The position numbers and the translations under genes were made by a program. Below the pieces are notes generated by a model. It made no database searches. It saw nothing but the letters and a program-made list of their open reading frames with translations, and had not been told where the DNA came from. From Microcella indica (lineage in GTDB: Bacteria; Actinomycetota; Actinomycetes; Actinomycetales; Microbacteriaceae): a stretch of 64,000 nt of DNA. Numbering within the stretch: the first letter of the stretch is position 1; the number at the start of each line of letters is the position of its first letter. The stretch is from assembly GCF_013414345.1 (NCBI RefSeq), contig NZ_CP058670.1, positions 620,001 to 684,000 of the forward strand. Direction: 5' to 3'. Positions 38,114-45,284 of the stretch are shown one piece after another.

Positions 38114-39025
38114 ATGACTGTGACTCCAGCTGCCGATGATGAGTCCGACCGCTCACTAGCCAGCGGACTTGACGACGACCACGGAAAACGTGGCATGCTG
38201 CAGCGCGCGATGAGCATCCTGTCGTCGTTTCGCCCGACCGACACCAGTGTCTCTCCGACCGAGCTCGCGAAACGAGCGGGACTCTCTAAAGCGACGGGGC
38301 ACCGCATCGTCAAAGAGATGCTCGAGCTGGGATTTCTCGAACGGTCGAACGGCGGCGTGAGGTTGGGCCTACGAATGTTTGAGATCGGCCAGCTAGTTCC
38401 GCGACAACGAAACTTGCGAAGGGCTGCGCTTCCGCTCATGCACGATCTCCGCGAGGCCATTCGGGCGACGGTGCACCTGGCAGTGCTGGACGGCACTGAC
38501 GTTCTGTACATCGACATTCTCGGCCAAAGTGACGAGCTTCCTTCCAGAATCGGGGGTCGACTCCCGAGCTATGCCACCGGTGTGGGCAAGGCCATGCTCG
38601 CGTTTGCACCACTCTTCATTCAGGAGCAGGTTCTCGAGGGCGAGTTCTTGCCGTATGCGCCGGGCACCATCAGGAGCAGGGCAGAACTTGAGTCTGAACT
38701 TGAATCTGCCCGTCGGTGGGGTGTCGCGTACGACCGTGAAGAGAGCACCGCGGGTGTTGTGTGCGCAGCCGCACCGATTCTCAGTCTCGATGGCGCCCTC
38801 CTGGGCGGGCTTTCCGTGTCGAGTCGAGTCGGGCAGATGAACCTTCAACAGGTTGCTCCTGCAGTGCACACGGCCGCGCTGACGCTCGGTCGCATGCTGG
38901 CTCAAGAAATGGCCCCTCGATTCGGCGCGGCTCCGATCGCCGAATACGACGACAACTACGCACGGGCTCCCCGTGGCTCGGCACCGGGGCACGAAGGGTA
39001 TGGAGAGGTATACATTCATGAGTGA
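38114..39025 (+). CDS. IclR family transcriptional regulator
   Basis: 303-aa regulator with an N-terminal winged helix (SPTELAKRAGLSKATGHRIV and KEMLELGFLERSNGGVRLG, about residues 45-90) and a C-terminal effector-binding domain (LPSRIGGRLPSYATGVGKAML ... GGLSVSSRVGQMNL). IclR proteins commonly control aromatic catabolism in response to pathway intermediates. It is probably the local regulator; the candidate operator is at 29010-29030. Its end overlaps the hydrolase start by 8 bases. Confidence 0.92.
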   Translation: MTVTPAADDESDRSLASGLDDDHGKRGMLQRAMSILSSFRPTDTSVSPTELAKRAGLSKATGHRIVKEMLELGFLERSNGGVRLGLRMFEIGQLVPRQRNLRRAALPLMHDLREAIRATVHLAVLDGTDVLYIDILGQSDELPSRIGGRLPSYATGVGKAMLAFAPLFIQEQVLEGEFLPYAPGTIRSRAELESELESARRWGVAYDREESTAGVVCAAAPILSLDGALLGGLSVSSRVGQMNLQQVAPAVHTAALTLGRMLAQEMAPRFGAAPIAEYDDNYARAPRGSAPGHEGYGEVYIHE

Positions 39026-39851
39026 CACGGCGAGCATTGATGCGACGGTTCTCCAAGCGGGTTCGCAAACGACCGGCATCGTGGAGTCTGGTGAGGGAAC
39101 ACCGGTCTTGCTCCTGCACGGTTCTGGACCTGGCGTCAGTGGGCTAGCGAACTGGCGCCTCACTCTTCCAGCACTCGCCGCTGCGGGATTTCGTGCGATC
39201 GCTCCCGATCAACTGGGATTCGGTCGAACTGTTCCCCCCGCGGGCCACCAATACTCCCTTGAGTCGTGGGTTGGCCACGCCATCGATGTTCTTGACGGCC
39301 TTGGGCTCGAGCGTGTTCATCTGATCGGCAATTCGTTCGGCGGCGCAGTGGCGTTGAATCTCGCTGCCCGTCACCCCGATCGAGTCGAACGGCTAGTACT
39401 CATGGGCACGGTGGGCGTACCTTTTCCGATCACCGAAGCTCTCGATCGCATCTGGGGGTATCGGCCGTCGATCGACGAAATGCTTGAGCTCATGAAGCTG
39501 TTCGCCTATGACTCCTCTGGCTTCGGGCGTGATCTCGCGGCACAACGGTTCGAAGCCAGCATCGAGAACGGCGCAGACAAACGGTTCGCAGAGATGTTCC
39601 CGGCACCCCGACAACGGTGGGTCGATGCCATGACGACGTCATTCGAGAGCATTGCGCGAATCACCTGCCCGACGTTGCTCGTTCACGGAAGGGACGACCG
39701 GGTGATTCCGCTGCAGAACACAATGACCCTGCTTGAGCTTCTGCCGAACGCACGGGCGCACATTTTCGGCCAGTGTGGCCACTGGACTCAAATCGAGCAC
39801 GCGGCAGAATTCAACTCGCTGGTGACATCGTTCTTCACCGAAGAGATATAG
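39018..39851 (+). CDS. 2-hydroxymuconate semialdehyde hydrolase-like alpha/beta hydrolase
   Basis: 277-aa alpha/beta hydrolase similar to XylF/DmpD/TodF meta-fission product hydrolases. The oxyanion region LLLHGSGPGVSGLANWR is diagnostic; catalytic Ser is in GNSFGGAVAL, Asp in HGRDDRVIPL and His in QCGHWTQIEH. It cleaves 2-hydroxymuconic semialdehyde or alkyl analogues to 2-oxopent-4-enoate plus an acid, the alternative to the dehydrogenase branch. GGAGAGG precedes ATG 39018 by 9 bases. It is the last gene of the catabolic block. Confidence 0.9.
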   Translation: MSDTASIDATVLQAGSQTTGIVESGEGTPVLLLHGSGPGVSGLANWRLTLPALAAAGFRAIAPDQLGFGRTVPPAGHQYSLESWVGHAIDVLDGLGLERVHLIGNSFGGAVALNLAARHPDRVERLVLMGTVGVPFPITEALDRIWGYRPSIDEMLELMKLFAYDSSGFGRDLAAQRFEASIENGADKRFAEMFPAPRQRWVDAMTTSFESIARITCPTLLVHGRDDRVIPLQNTMTLLELLPNARAHIFGQCGHWTQIEHAAEFNSLVTSFFTEEI

Positions 39852-39928
39852 TCGCGCGGGCGGTCGCTCGCGAGAAGTGCACTGCTAGCCGGTCGACCCC
39901 GCCCACAACCCATCGCGGGCACGGGTCA

Positions 39929-39952
39929 AGCGGGCGGTGGTGCTGGCGGTGT
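39929..39952 (+). repeat. 24-bp direct repeat, right copy
   Basis: Identical to 25326-25349. It marks the right boundary of the inserted segment and restores the transposase frame when joined to the left half. Confidence 0.9.
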
Positions 39953-40776
39953 TGAACAGTGACGAGTTCGTCGACAAGCCACCGTTGCAGGTGTACGCGA
40001 TCCTCCTCGAACGCGGCCAATACGTGGCCTCGATGTCGACGATGTACCGGGTGCTGGCCGAGAACGCGCAGGTGCGGGAGCGTCGCCGGCTCGCGTCGCA
40101 TCCGCCGCGGAAGGTCCCCGAGCTGATCGCGACCGCCCCCGGGCAAGTTTTCAGCTGGGATATCACGAAACTCGCCGGCCCCGCCAAGGGGGTCTACTAC
40201 GACGCGTACGTGATGATCGATATCTTCTCCCGCTACATCGTCGGCGCCATCGTCCACTCCTGCGAGGACGGTGTCCTCGCCAAGGAGATGATGCTGGACG
40301 CGTTCGGCCTGCACGGCACCCCCGAGATCGTGCATTCCGATGGCGGCCCGTCGATGACCTCCAAGACCGTGCGGACCCTGCTCGCGGACCTCAGTATGAC
40401 CGCGTCCCGGTCCCGCCCGCGCGTGTCCAACGACAACCCCTACTCCGAAGCGTTGTTCAAGACGATGAAGTACCTGCCCGTCTTCCCCGAACGGTTCGGC
40501 TCCCTGACCCAAGCGCGCGAGTTCCTGGGCGAGTTCGTGCACGCGTACAACCATCACCACCGGCACACCGGGATCGGCATGCACACCCCCGCCGATCTCC
40601 ACTACGGGCACGCCGACGCCATCGACCGCGACCGCGACGCCGCGCTCGACGCTGCACGCCGTGAACACCCGGAACGATTCGGCACCCGCGCTACCACCCG
40701 ACCGAAGATCCTCGATCGCGACCCAGCCGCCTGGATCAACCAACCCTCAGCCGACGAGATACAACTCGCCGCCTGA
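39929..40776 (+). pseudogene. IS3-type transposase orfB, 3' portion
   Basis: About 280 residues: RAVVLAVLNSDEFVDKPPLQ, then an rve core with ITKLAGPAKG, YVMIDIFSRYIVGAIV (first Asp region), HSDGGPSMTSKTV (second Asp) and SNDNPYSEALFKTMKY (Glu). All three DDE acids are visible, but the N-terminal part is on the other side of the 14.6 kb insert at 25157-25349. A short product could start at an internal GTG (39937). Stop at 40774-40776. Confidence 0.85.
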
Positions 40777-40803
40777 CACCCACCGGCCTCATCCGCCTTG
40801 ACA

Positions 40804-41264
40804 AATTCCGGGCGGTGGTGCCGTCGAACAGGAGGGGGATGAGGCTTGTGGCGATGGTCCGTGGGTTGGCTCGCTCAACGCGCGAGGAGATCGTTGTCAC
40901 CTCCCTCGACGACGGCGCAGCGAGACAACTGACTCTCGCCCGCTGGAGCATCCCTGGCTGGGATGCCGACGTTCCCGATCATGTCCTCGTGGTCGATGAC
41001 TCGTGGGCGTCTGGCGGGCACGCGCAGTCGCTGGCCGCGCTGCTCAAGCAGTCCGGCGTGCGCAAGGTGTCGATCATGACCGTGGCGCGACTCCTCAGCC
41101 CCGAGTGGAGTGAGAATCCCGAGTTCGTGAAGACGCGCCTGTGTGGCAGCACCTTTGACTGGGCGCATTGCCCCGGACCGACGATGGTCTATGCCCATAG
41201 TGATTCTGTAAGGCCGGGCAAGAGATCAGCATGCGATTCGCAGGGAGGTAGGTTCTCTTTATGA
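40804..41264 (+). pseudogene. phosphoribosyltransferase-like protein, 5' end truncated by IS
   Basis: About 150 residues in one open frame. The PRPP-binding loop is HVLVVDDSWASGGHAQSLAA, typical of type I phosphoribosyltransferases, followed by VRKVSIMTVARLLSPEW. In-frame coding extends back to the IS border (KFRAVVPSNRRGMRLVAMVR), so the original N-terminus is missing. An internal ATG at 40839 or GTG at 40815 could still start a short protein. The stop overlaps the next gene (ATGA), indicating one operon. Confidence 0.7.
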
Positions 41265-41731
41265 CCCTGGTCCTGGAGTACGAGCAGGCGACACGCAACG
41301 CCGAGCTGGCGCGACTGCGGAGTGTGCTCGCGGTGCGGGCGATGCTCGCCGAGGGGCAGTCGCAGCGCGAGGTGGCGAAGCGCCTCGGGGTCACGCAGCC
41401 CGCGATCAGCTACCAGGTCGCCAGCGAGCACACTGACGGCGTCCGGCCGAGCGATCTGATCGCCGCCGGAGGCTCCGTGCTCCGGCAGGTCGCCGAGCGG
41501 CAAGGATTCACCGACCTCGCGGTGTTCGGTTCCGCCGCTCGCGGGGACGACCGGCCGGACTCCGACATCGACCTGCTCGTGCAGCCGCCCCTCGGCGCCG
41601 ACCTCTTCGACATGCTCCGCCTGGAAGAGGCGCTGGAGGCGATCCTCGGGTGTGGTGTCGATCTCGTGAGCTATCGGGGACTCGACCCTCAACGCGACTG
41701 TGCCATCCTCCGCGACAAGGTGCTGCTGTGA
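41261..41731 (+). CDS. HTH-nucleotidyltransferase protein (MNT type)
   Basis: 156-aa fusion of an N-terminal helix-turn-helix (residues 33-54, [20 protein letters not shown]) and a C-terminal minimal nucleotidyltransferase. The NTase motif [19 protein letters not shown] contains GS at 90-91 and D102xD104. MNT proteins act as antitoxins that modify HEPN toxins by AMPylation, but the neighbour here is not a recognisable HEPN protein. The N-terminal HTH suggests autoregulation. It starts 4 bases inside the phosphoribosyltransferase end with GGGAGGTAGG upstream. Confidence 0.82.
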   Translation: MTLVLEYEQATRNAELARLRSVLAVRAMLAEGQSQREVAKRLGVTQPAISYQVASEHTDGVRPSDLIAAGGSVLRQVAERQGFTDLAVFGSAARGDDRPDSDIDLLVQPPLGADLFDMLRLEEALEAILGCGVDLVSYRGLDPQRDCAILRDKVLL

Positions 41732-41741
41732 TGGAACCGGC

Positions 41742-42587
41742 ATGACCGACGCCTTCGGCCGACCGCTTGGCGGCGAGCTGCCACGCTTTCCGCCGAGCGC
41801 CCGTCCAGAGGAGGTCCGCGAGATCCGGCACGTCCGCCAGACGCTCGATCCACGGCTCGGGGTGATCCTCAGCGGGTTGAACGACTCCCCGTTGCAGCAG
41901 CCATTCGCCGACCGCATCTCCGAGCTGGTCACCACGACGCCCCCGACGCCGACCGGGGACGAGTTGGAGCGCGTGCTCGCGCCGCATTTGTGGCTGCTCC
42001 GCCGAGTCGGCGACACAGGCCTCCCCCTGACGGCTGCGGGCTACCTTCGGCCCGCCGACGTGAAAGAACTCGCAGCGATCCTGCCGTCAATGGTCGGCTG
42101 GATTCACCGCGTCACCACCGAAGCCCACGTCCAGCCGGTGCTGCACTTCCGCGAGCACCTTCAGGCGGTGGGGTTGCTGCGAAAGGCAAAGGGCGTCCTC
42201 CACGCGACGAAGATCGGTAAGCAACTCCGGGACGACCCCGCCGGGCTCTGGCGGCACCTCACCGGGCGAATCGTGCCGACCCGCGTCGCCTTCGACGAGA
42301 CCTGCGCGACCCTACTGCTCGTCCACCTCGCCACCACCGAGGGCCGCCTCGACGAGGACGCCATCGTTCGGATGATGAACGAGATGGCTTGGGGCCACAG
42401 CGACGGCAGCCCTATCGTGCGATGGGACGTTTTCGACGTGTGGAACCCGCTGTGGTGGGCGATCGGCGCCGTCGGCCCGCGGGACGCCGCGACCGAGGAG
42501 AGCGCGTGGAAGCGCATTCCGACCCCTGCGGCCCGTGCGCTGGTCCGCGACGTGCTCTTTCCGGACCCGGCGATCGGGGCTCGGTGA
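41742..42587 (+). CDS. hypothetical protein paired with the HTH-nucleotidyltransferase
   Basis: 281-aa cytoplasmic protein without membrane segments. The middle segment LTAAGYLRPADVKELAAILP and LLRKAKGVLHATKIGKQLRD recalls, weakly, the C-terminal region of actinobacterial pRiA4b ORF-3-type proteins. The C-terminal third (WGHSDGSPIVRWDVFDVWNP) is not recognised. It starts 10 bases after the NTase stop, and its own stop overlaps the next gene (TGATG). By position it is the candidate effector of a toxin-antitoxin or defence module, but that is inference. Confidence 0.6.
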   Translation: MTDAFGRPLGGELPRFPPSARPEEVREIRHVRQTLDPRLGVILSGLNDSPLQQPFADRISELVTTTPPTPTGDELERVLAPHLWLLRRVGDTGLPLTAAGYLRPADVKELAAILPSMVGWIHRVTTEAHVQPVLHFREHLQAVGLLRKAKGVLHATKIGKQLRDDPAGLWRHLTGRIVPTRVAFDETCATLLLVHLATTEGRLDEDAIVRMMNEMAWGHSDGSPIVRWDVFDVWNPLWWAIGAVGPRDAATEESAWKRIPTPAARALVRDVLFPDPAIGAR

Positions 42588-42760
42588 TGAGCGATGACGG
42601 CGAGGGAGTGCGAAAGAAGGATTTCACACCCGAGATGATTCGCCGCGCTGCCGAACGCTCGGCTCGGGCGTCGATGGCGCTCGAAGGGCGCGCGGTGCCG
42701 GAGGGGTACGTCCGGACCGAGCGCGTCGAACGATTCCTGGAGACCCGCCGTCAGCGATAG
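42587..42760 (+). CDS. small basic protein, third gene of the nucleotidyltransferase operon
   Basis: 57-aa charged, helical protein (MSDDGEGVRKKDFTPEMIRR ... VERFLETRRQR). No family is recognised; its size, charge and AARAS-type helix resemble small antitoxins. It is translationally coupled to the preceding gene by a one-base overlap, which supports a real gene. Confidence 0.6.
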   Translation: MSDDGEGVRKKDFTPEMIRRAAERSARASMALEGRAVPEGYVRTERVERFLETRRQR

Positions 42761-42900
42761 ACAGCGGAGTCGGCTGGGCCGGATCAGGCCGAAACGACGA
42801 TGGACGGGGGAAACTGAAAGCATGATCGCCGTCGCCAGCCGCCTCGACCGGATCGCCGTCGATCCGCAGATTCAGAGAACACTTGAGTTCCGCCGTCAGT

Positions 42901-42989
42901 GGAGTTCGCTAGTTTTCCGAACGCACTGCTAGGATGTTCTGGAAACTCTTGTGCTCCGCTGGCGTCGGAGTCGCTAGGTATTCCGAACG
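42901..42989 (+). promoter_or_regulatory. pair of 23-bp direct repeats upstream of the AbiEi-like gene
   Basis: GGAGTTCGCTAGTTTTCCGA (42901-) and GGAGTCGCTAGGTATTCCGA (42967-) continue identically with ACG; the copies are 66 bases apart. The second ends 9 bases before the start of the AbiEi-like gene. AbiEi-type proteins repress their own operon by binding repeats in the promoter, so these are candidate operators. The surrounding 238-base gap (42761-42998) holds no other feature. Confidence 0.6.
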
Positions 42990-42998
42990 AGGTGCCCT

Positions 42999-44084
42999 AT
43001 GTTCCGCGATGAACCGCAGTCCGAGCGTGACGTGGTGAAGCGCGCCATCGACGTCGTGCGCTCGCGGATGCCGCTCGGCTGGAAGCTGGACGAGACGTAC
43101 GAGGTCAGCGGTCCGAACGGTCGCCGCATCGACGCGACGCTCCAGATCACTGCGCCCGATGGTGCCTGGGCGCGTCTCGTGTTCGAGGCGAAGCGGGTCA
43201 TCGAGCGGCGGGACGTCGCCGACATCGTGAACCAGCTGAAGGACTACCTCGGCGACGGCGATGTCCCTGTTGTTGCGGGAAAGTACCTGAACCCGCAGGT
43301 GCGCGCCGATCTGAAGAAGCAGGACATCTCCTACATCGACGCGACCGGCAACATACTCATCACGGCCACGTCGCCCGCTCTTTATCTCGCGGACCGTGGC
43401 GAAGATCGGGACCCTTGGCGGGGAAAGGGTCGGCCGCGCGGCACGCTACGAGGCGAGCCCGCAGCTCGGGTGGTGCGCGCCCTGCTCGACTTCGACAAGG
43501 CCTGGGGCATTCGGGATCTCATCGAGACATCCAAGGCCTCGACAGGGGCCACCTACCGTGTGCTGGAGTACCTGGAGCAGGAAACCCTCGCCGCGCGCGG
43601 CGCTGACGGACTGATCCGAGTACCCGACTGGAAACGGCTGCTCGAAGCCTGGGCCGCCGACACGACGCTGGGGGCGACAAGCAAGGTGGCCCGCTACATC
43701 GAGCCCCGAGGCCTGGAGTCGTTTGCGGACAAGCTCCGCGCCAGCGAGGACTACCCGTATGTTGTGACCGGCTCGATCGCAGCTCGTGAATGGGCACCCT
43801 ATGCCCCGGTGCGGGCCGCGTATGTGTATGTGGAATCGCTCGACGCCGCGTCGGAGCGATGGGATCTGCGTGCTGCCGAGGCTTCTCCCAACGTGATCTT
43901 GTGCGAGCCGCGAAAGCCTGATGACGTGGCCTTCGACCGTGCCGTGATGTCGAGCAAGGGGTACCGGATCGCCGCCCCTACGCAAGTGGCCGCAGACCTC
44001 CTGAACGGCCCCGGACGCAACCCGTCGGAGGCTGAAGAGCTCCTCGCGTGGATGTCCGCGCACGAAGGAGCGTGGCGGAAGTGA
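42999..44084 (+). CDS. AbiEi-like antitoxin with N-terminal PD-(D/E)xK nuclease-like domain
   Basis: 361-aa protein. Residues 1-125 form a restriction endonuclease-like domain with a complete-looking signature: D45 (RIDATLQI), E63-x-K65 (VFEAKR) and a following QxxxY (Q79, Y83, in VNQLKDYL), then YIDATGNI. Residues about 150-210 look like a winged helix (ALLDFDKAWGIRDLIETSKA). The remainder resembles the AbiEi C-terminal domain (YVVTGSIAAREWAPYAPVRA). Its stop overlaps the nucleotidyltransferase gene (GTGA). AbiEi acts as antitoxin and autorepressor in type IV systems; the nuclease-like part may add an effector activity. Confidence 0.75.
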   Translation: MFRDEPQSERDVVKRAIDVVRSRMPLGWKLDETYEVSGPNGRRIDATLQITAPDGAWARLVFEAKRVIERRDVADIVNQLKDYLGDGDVPVVAGKYLNPQVRADLKKQDISYIDATGNILITATSPALYLADRGEDRDPWRGKGRPRGTLRGEPAARVVRALLDFDKAWGIRDLIETSKASTGATYRVLEYLEQETLAARGADGLIRVPDWKRLLEAWAADTTLGATSKVARYIEPRGLESFADKLRASEDYPYVVTGSIAAREWAPYAPVRAAYVYVESLDAASERWDLRAAEASPNVILCEPRKPDDVAFDRAVMSSKGYRIAAPTQVAADLLNGPGRNPSEAEELLAWMSAHEGAWRK

Positions 44085-44905
44085 CCGAACGCGACCCGCA
44101 GGTCGTGAGCGCACGCCGGGCGCTCCTCGACGCACTGGACGCACTCGGGCCGCATCGGGATGCGGTGATCCTCGTCGGCGCTCAGGCCATCTACCTCCAC
44201 ACCGGCAGTGCCGAGGTCGCGCTCGCGGAGTTCACGACCGACGCCGACCTCGCCGTCGACCCGTCCCGCCTCGGTGCCGACCCCCTGATCGAGGACGCGA
44301 TGACGGCGGCCGGATTCGTGCCCGACCCCGACTCCTCAGCGCTCGGCACCTGGCGCTCCCGGGATTGGGTGCCGGTCGATCTGCTGGTACCGGATGCGGT
44401 CGCAGGAGCAGGGCGCCGATCGGCGAACCTGCCGCCGCACGACAAGCGCGCGATGCGTCGGGCCGTCGGCCTGGAGCCTGTGCTGGTCGACAGTACGCCG
44501 ATGCTGATCGAGTCGTTCGATCCGGCCGATCTCCGGGTTTTCACGGTCAAGGTCGCGGGCCCAGCAGCCCTGCTCATCGCGAAGGCGCACAAGGTGGCCG
44601 AGCGGATCGACAACCCGAAGCGCCGCGACGCAAAGGACGCCCACGACATCTACCGGCTGCTGCGGGCCGTCGGCACGGAAGAACTCGCAGCGCCGCTCAC
44701 GCTGCTCGCGACCGATCCGATGGTCGGCGGCGTGACGCGAGCCGGGGTCGGGTACATCGAGACGATGTTCGCCGCCGGAGAGGGTGCTCCCGGATCCATG
44801 CTTGCCGGGCAGGCTGAGGAACTCGTCGGCGACCCGGTGCAGGTCGCCCTCGCTGTCAGCCTGCTCGCACAGGACCTGATCTCCGCCCTCGCGAAGTCCG
44901 CCTGA
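44081..44905 (+). CDS. AbiEii-like nucleotidyltransferase
   Basis: 274-aa protein with the NTase core LVGAQAIYLHTGS ... FTTDADLAVDP; acidic pair D54 and D56. AbiEii-type toxins are nucleotidyltransferases that block growth, some by modifying tRNA. Later KVAGPAALLIAKAHKVAERI and RRDAKDAHDIYRLL contain the Lys and Asp residues typical of this NTase clan. GTG 44081, with GAAGGAG upstream, overlaps the previous stop, so the two genes form a coupled toxin-antitoxin-like pair. Confidence 0.78.
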   Translation: MTERDPQVVSARRALLDALDALGPHRDAVILVGAQAIYLHTGSAEVALAEFTTDADLAVDPSRLGADPLIEDAMTAAGFVPDPDSSALGTWRSRDWVPVDLLVPDAVAGAGRRSANLPPHDKRAMRRAVGLEPVLVDSTPMLIESFDPADLRVFTVKVAGPAALLIAKAHKVAERIDNPKRRDAKDAHDIYRLLRAVGTEELAAPLTLLATDPMVGGVTRAGVGYIETMFAAGEGAPGSMLAGQAEELVGDPVQVALAVSLLAQDLISALAKSA

Positions 44906-45139
44906 AGTCACCGGCCTCGGTTGCGGATCCGCCGGGTCGGCGTTGCGGATTCGCCGGGCCGAGCCGAGTCGCTGACGGGGTGCGATGAGGTGACCACGAA
45001 CGTGACCAAAAACCCCCTCAGCGTGACCAGAAACAGCCCGTACCGATCAGTAGCCCGCCGTACACTGACCCCATGAGAAGCGCGGAATTCCGCGGATTCT
45101 CGGGCATCACGCCAGCGAGCGCCGGGACGCCAGGAGCCG
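44906..45139 (+). other. non-coding right end of the island with short direct repeats
   Basis: No gene is supported. It contains a 21-base near-identical tandem pair (44920-44940 and 44942-44962, GTTGCGGATCCGCCGGGTCG and relative) and three GTGACCA motifs at 44990-44996, 45002-45008 and 45023-45029. The latter lie 110-150 bases inside attR and resemble arm-type sites of tyrosine integrases. The role is inferred. Confidence 0.45.
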
Positions 45140-45176
45140 TCAGTTGTTCTTGGTTCGAGTCCAGATACCCCAGCCA
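45140..45176 (+). repeat. attR: duplicated tRNA-Gln 3' end
   Basis: Starts TCAGTTGTTCTTGGTTCGAG and ends CCCCAGCCA, matching 24437-24473 at 36 of 37 bases. It lacks the 5' half of a tRNA, so it is not a functional second tRNA. It marks the right boundary of the island. Confidence 0.88.
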
Positions 45177-45284
45177 CGTAGGAACGACCCTCGCAGGGCC
45201 TGCAGATGCGGGCCCGGAGTGCATTAACGGGCGCTCTCGTAGTCGGTATGGACGGTGCCACTATCGATAGCGACACTATCCATC

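Larger units (their letters stand above)
39929..40803 (+). mobile_element. IS3-type insertion sequence, right portion
   Basis: Contains the 3' part of orfB and the proposed right end GGCCTCATCCGCCTTGACA at 40785-40803, an imperfect inverted match to the left end at 24648. DNA beyond 40803 belongs to a phosphoribosyltransferase gene that has lost its 5' end at this point. Confidence 0.65.
24437..45176 (+). mobile_element. genomic island integrated in tRNA-Gln (about 20.7 kb)
   Basis: Bounded by the direct repeat of the tRNA-Gln 3' end. The contents differ from both flanks: many insertion-sequence remnants, a lower-GC aromatic catabolic cluster with transporter and regulator, and two nucleotidyltransferase cassettes of toxin-antitoxin/defence type. 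No integrase, excisionase, conjugation or phage structural gene is recognisable, so the element is probably no longer self-mobile. Repeated GTGACCA motifs near the right end could be integrase arm sites. Inference rests on the att repeat and cargo. Confidence 0.85.

Noticed and set aside
24648-40803. Simple composite transposon with two intact flanking IS copies
   Set aside because: Each side holds only one complementary half of a single IS in the same orientation, and no outer target-site duplication is seen.
45131-45180. Second tRNA-Gln gene
   Set aside because: Only the 3' 37 bases match; the 5' half, D-arm and anticodon loop are absent. It is the attachment-site duplicate.
44908-45276. 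Minus-strand reading frame of about 122 aa near the island end
   Set aside because: It translates the tRNA fragment and repeat DNA (GVSGLEPRTTD is the usual false peptide from a tRNA 3' end) and has no coding character.
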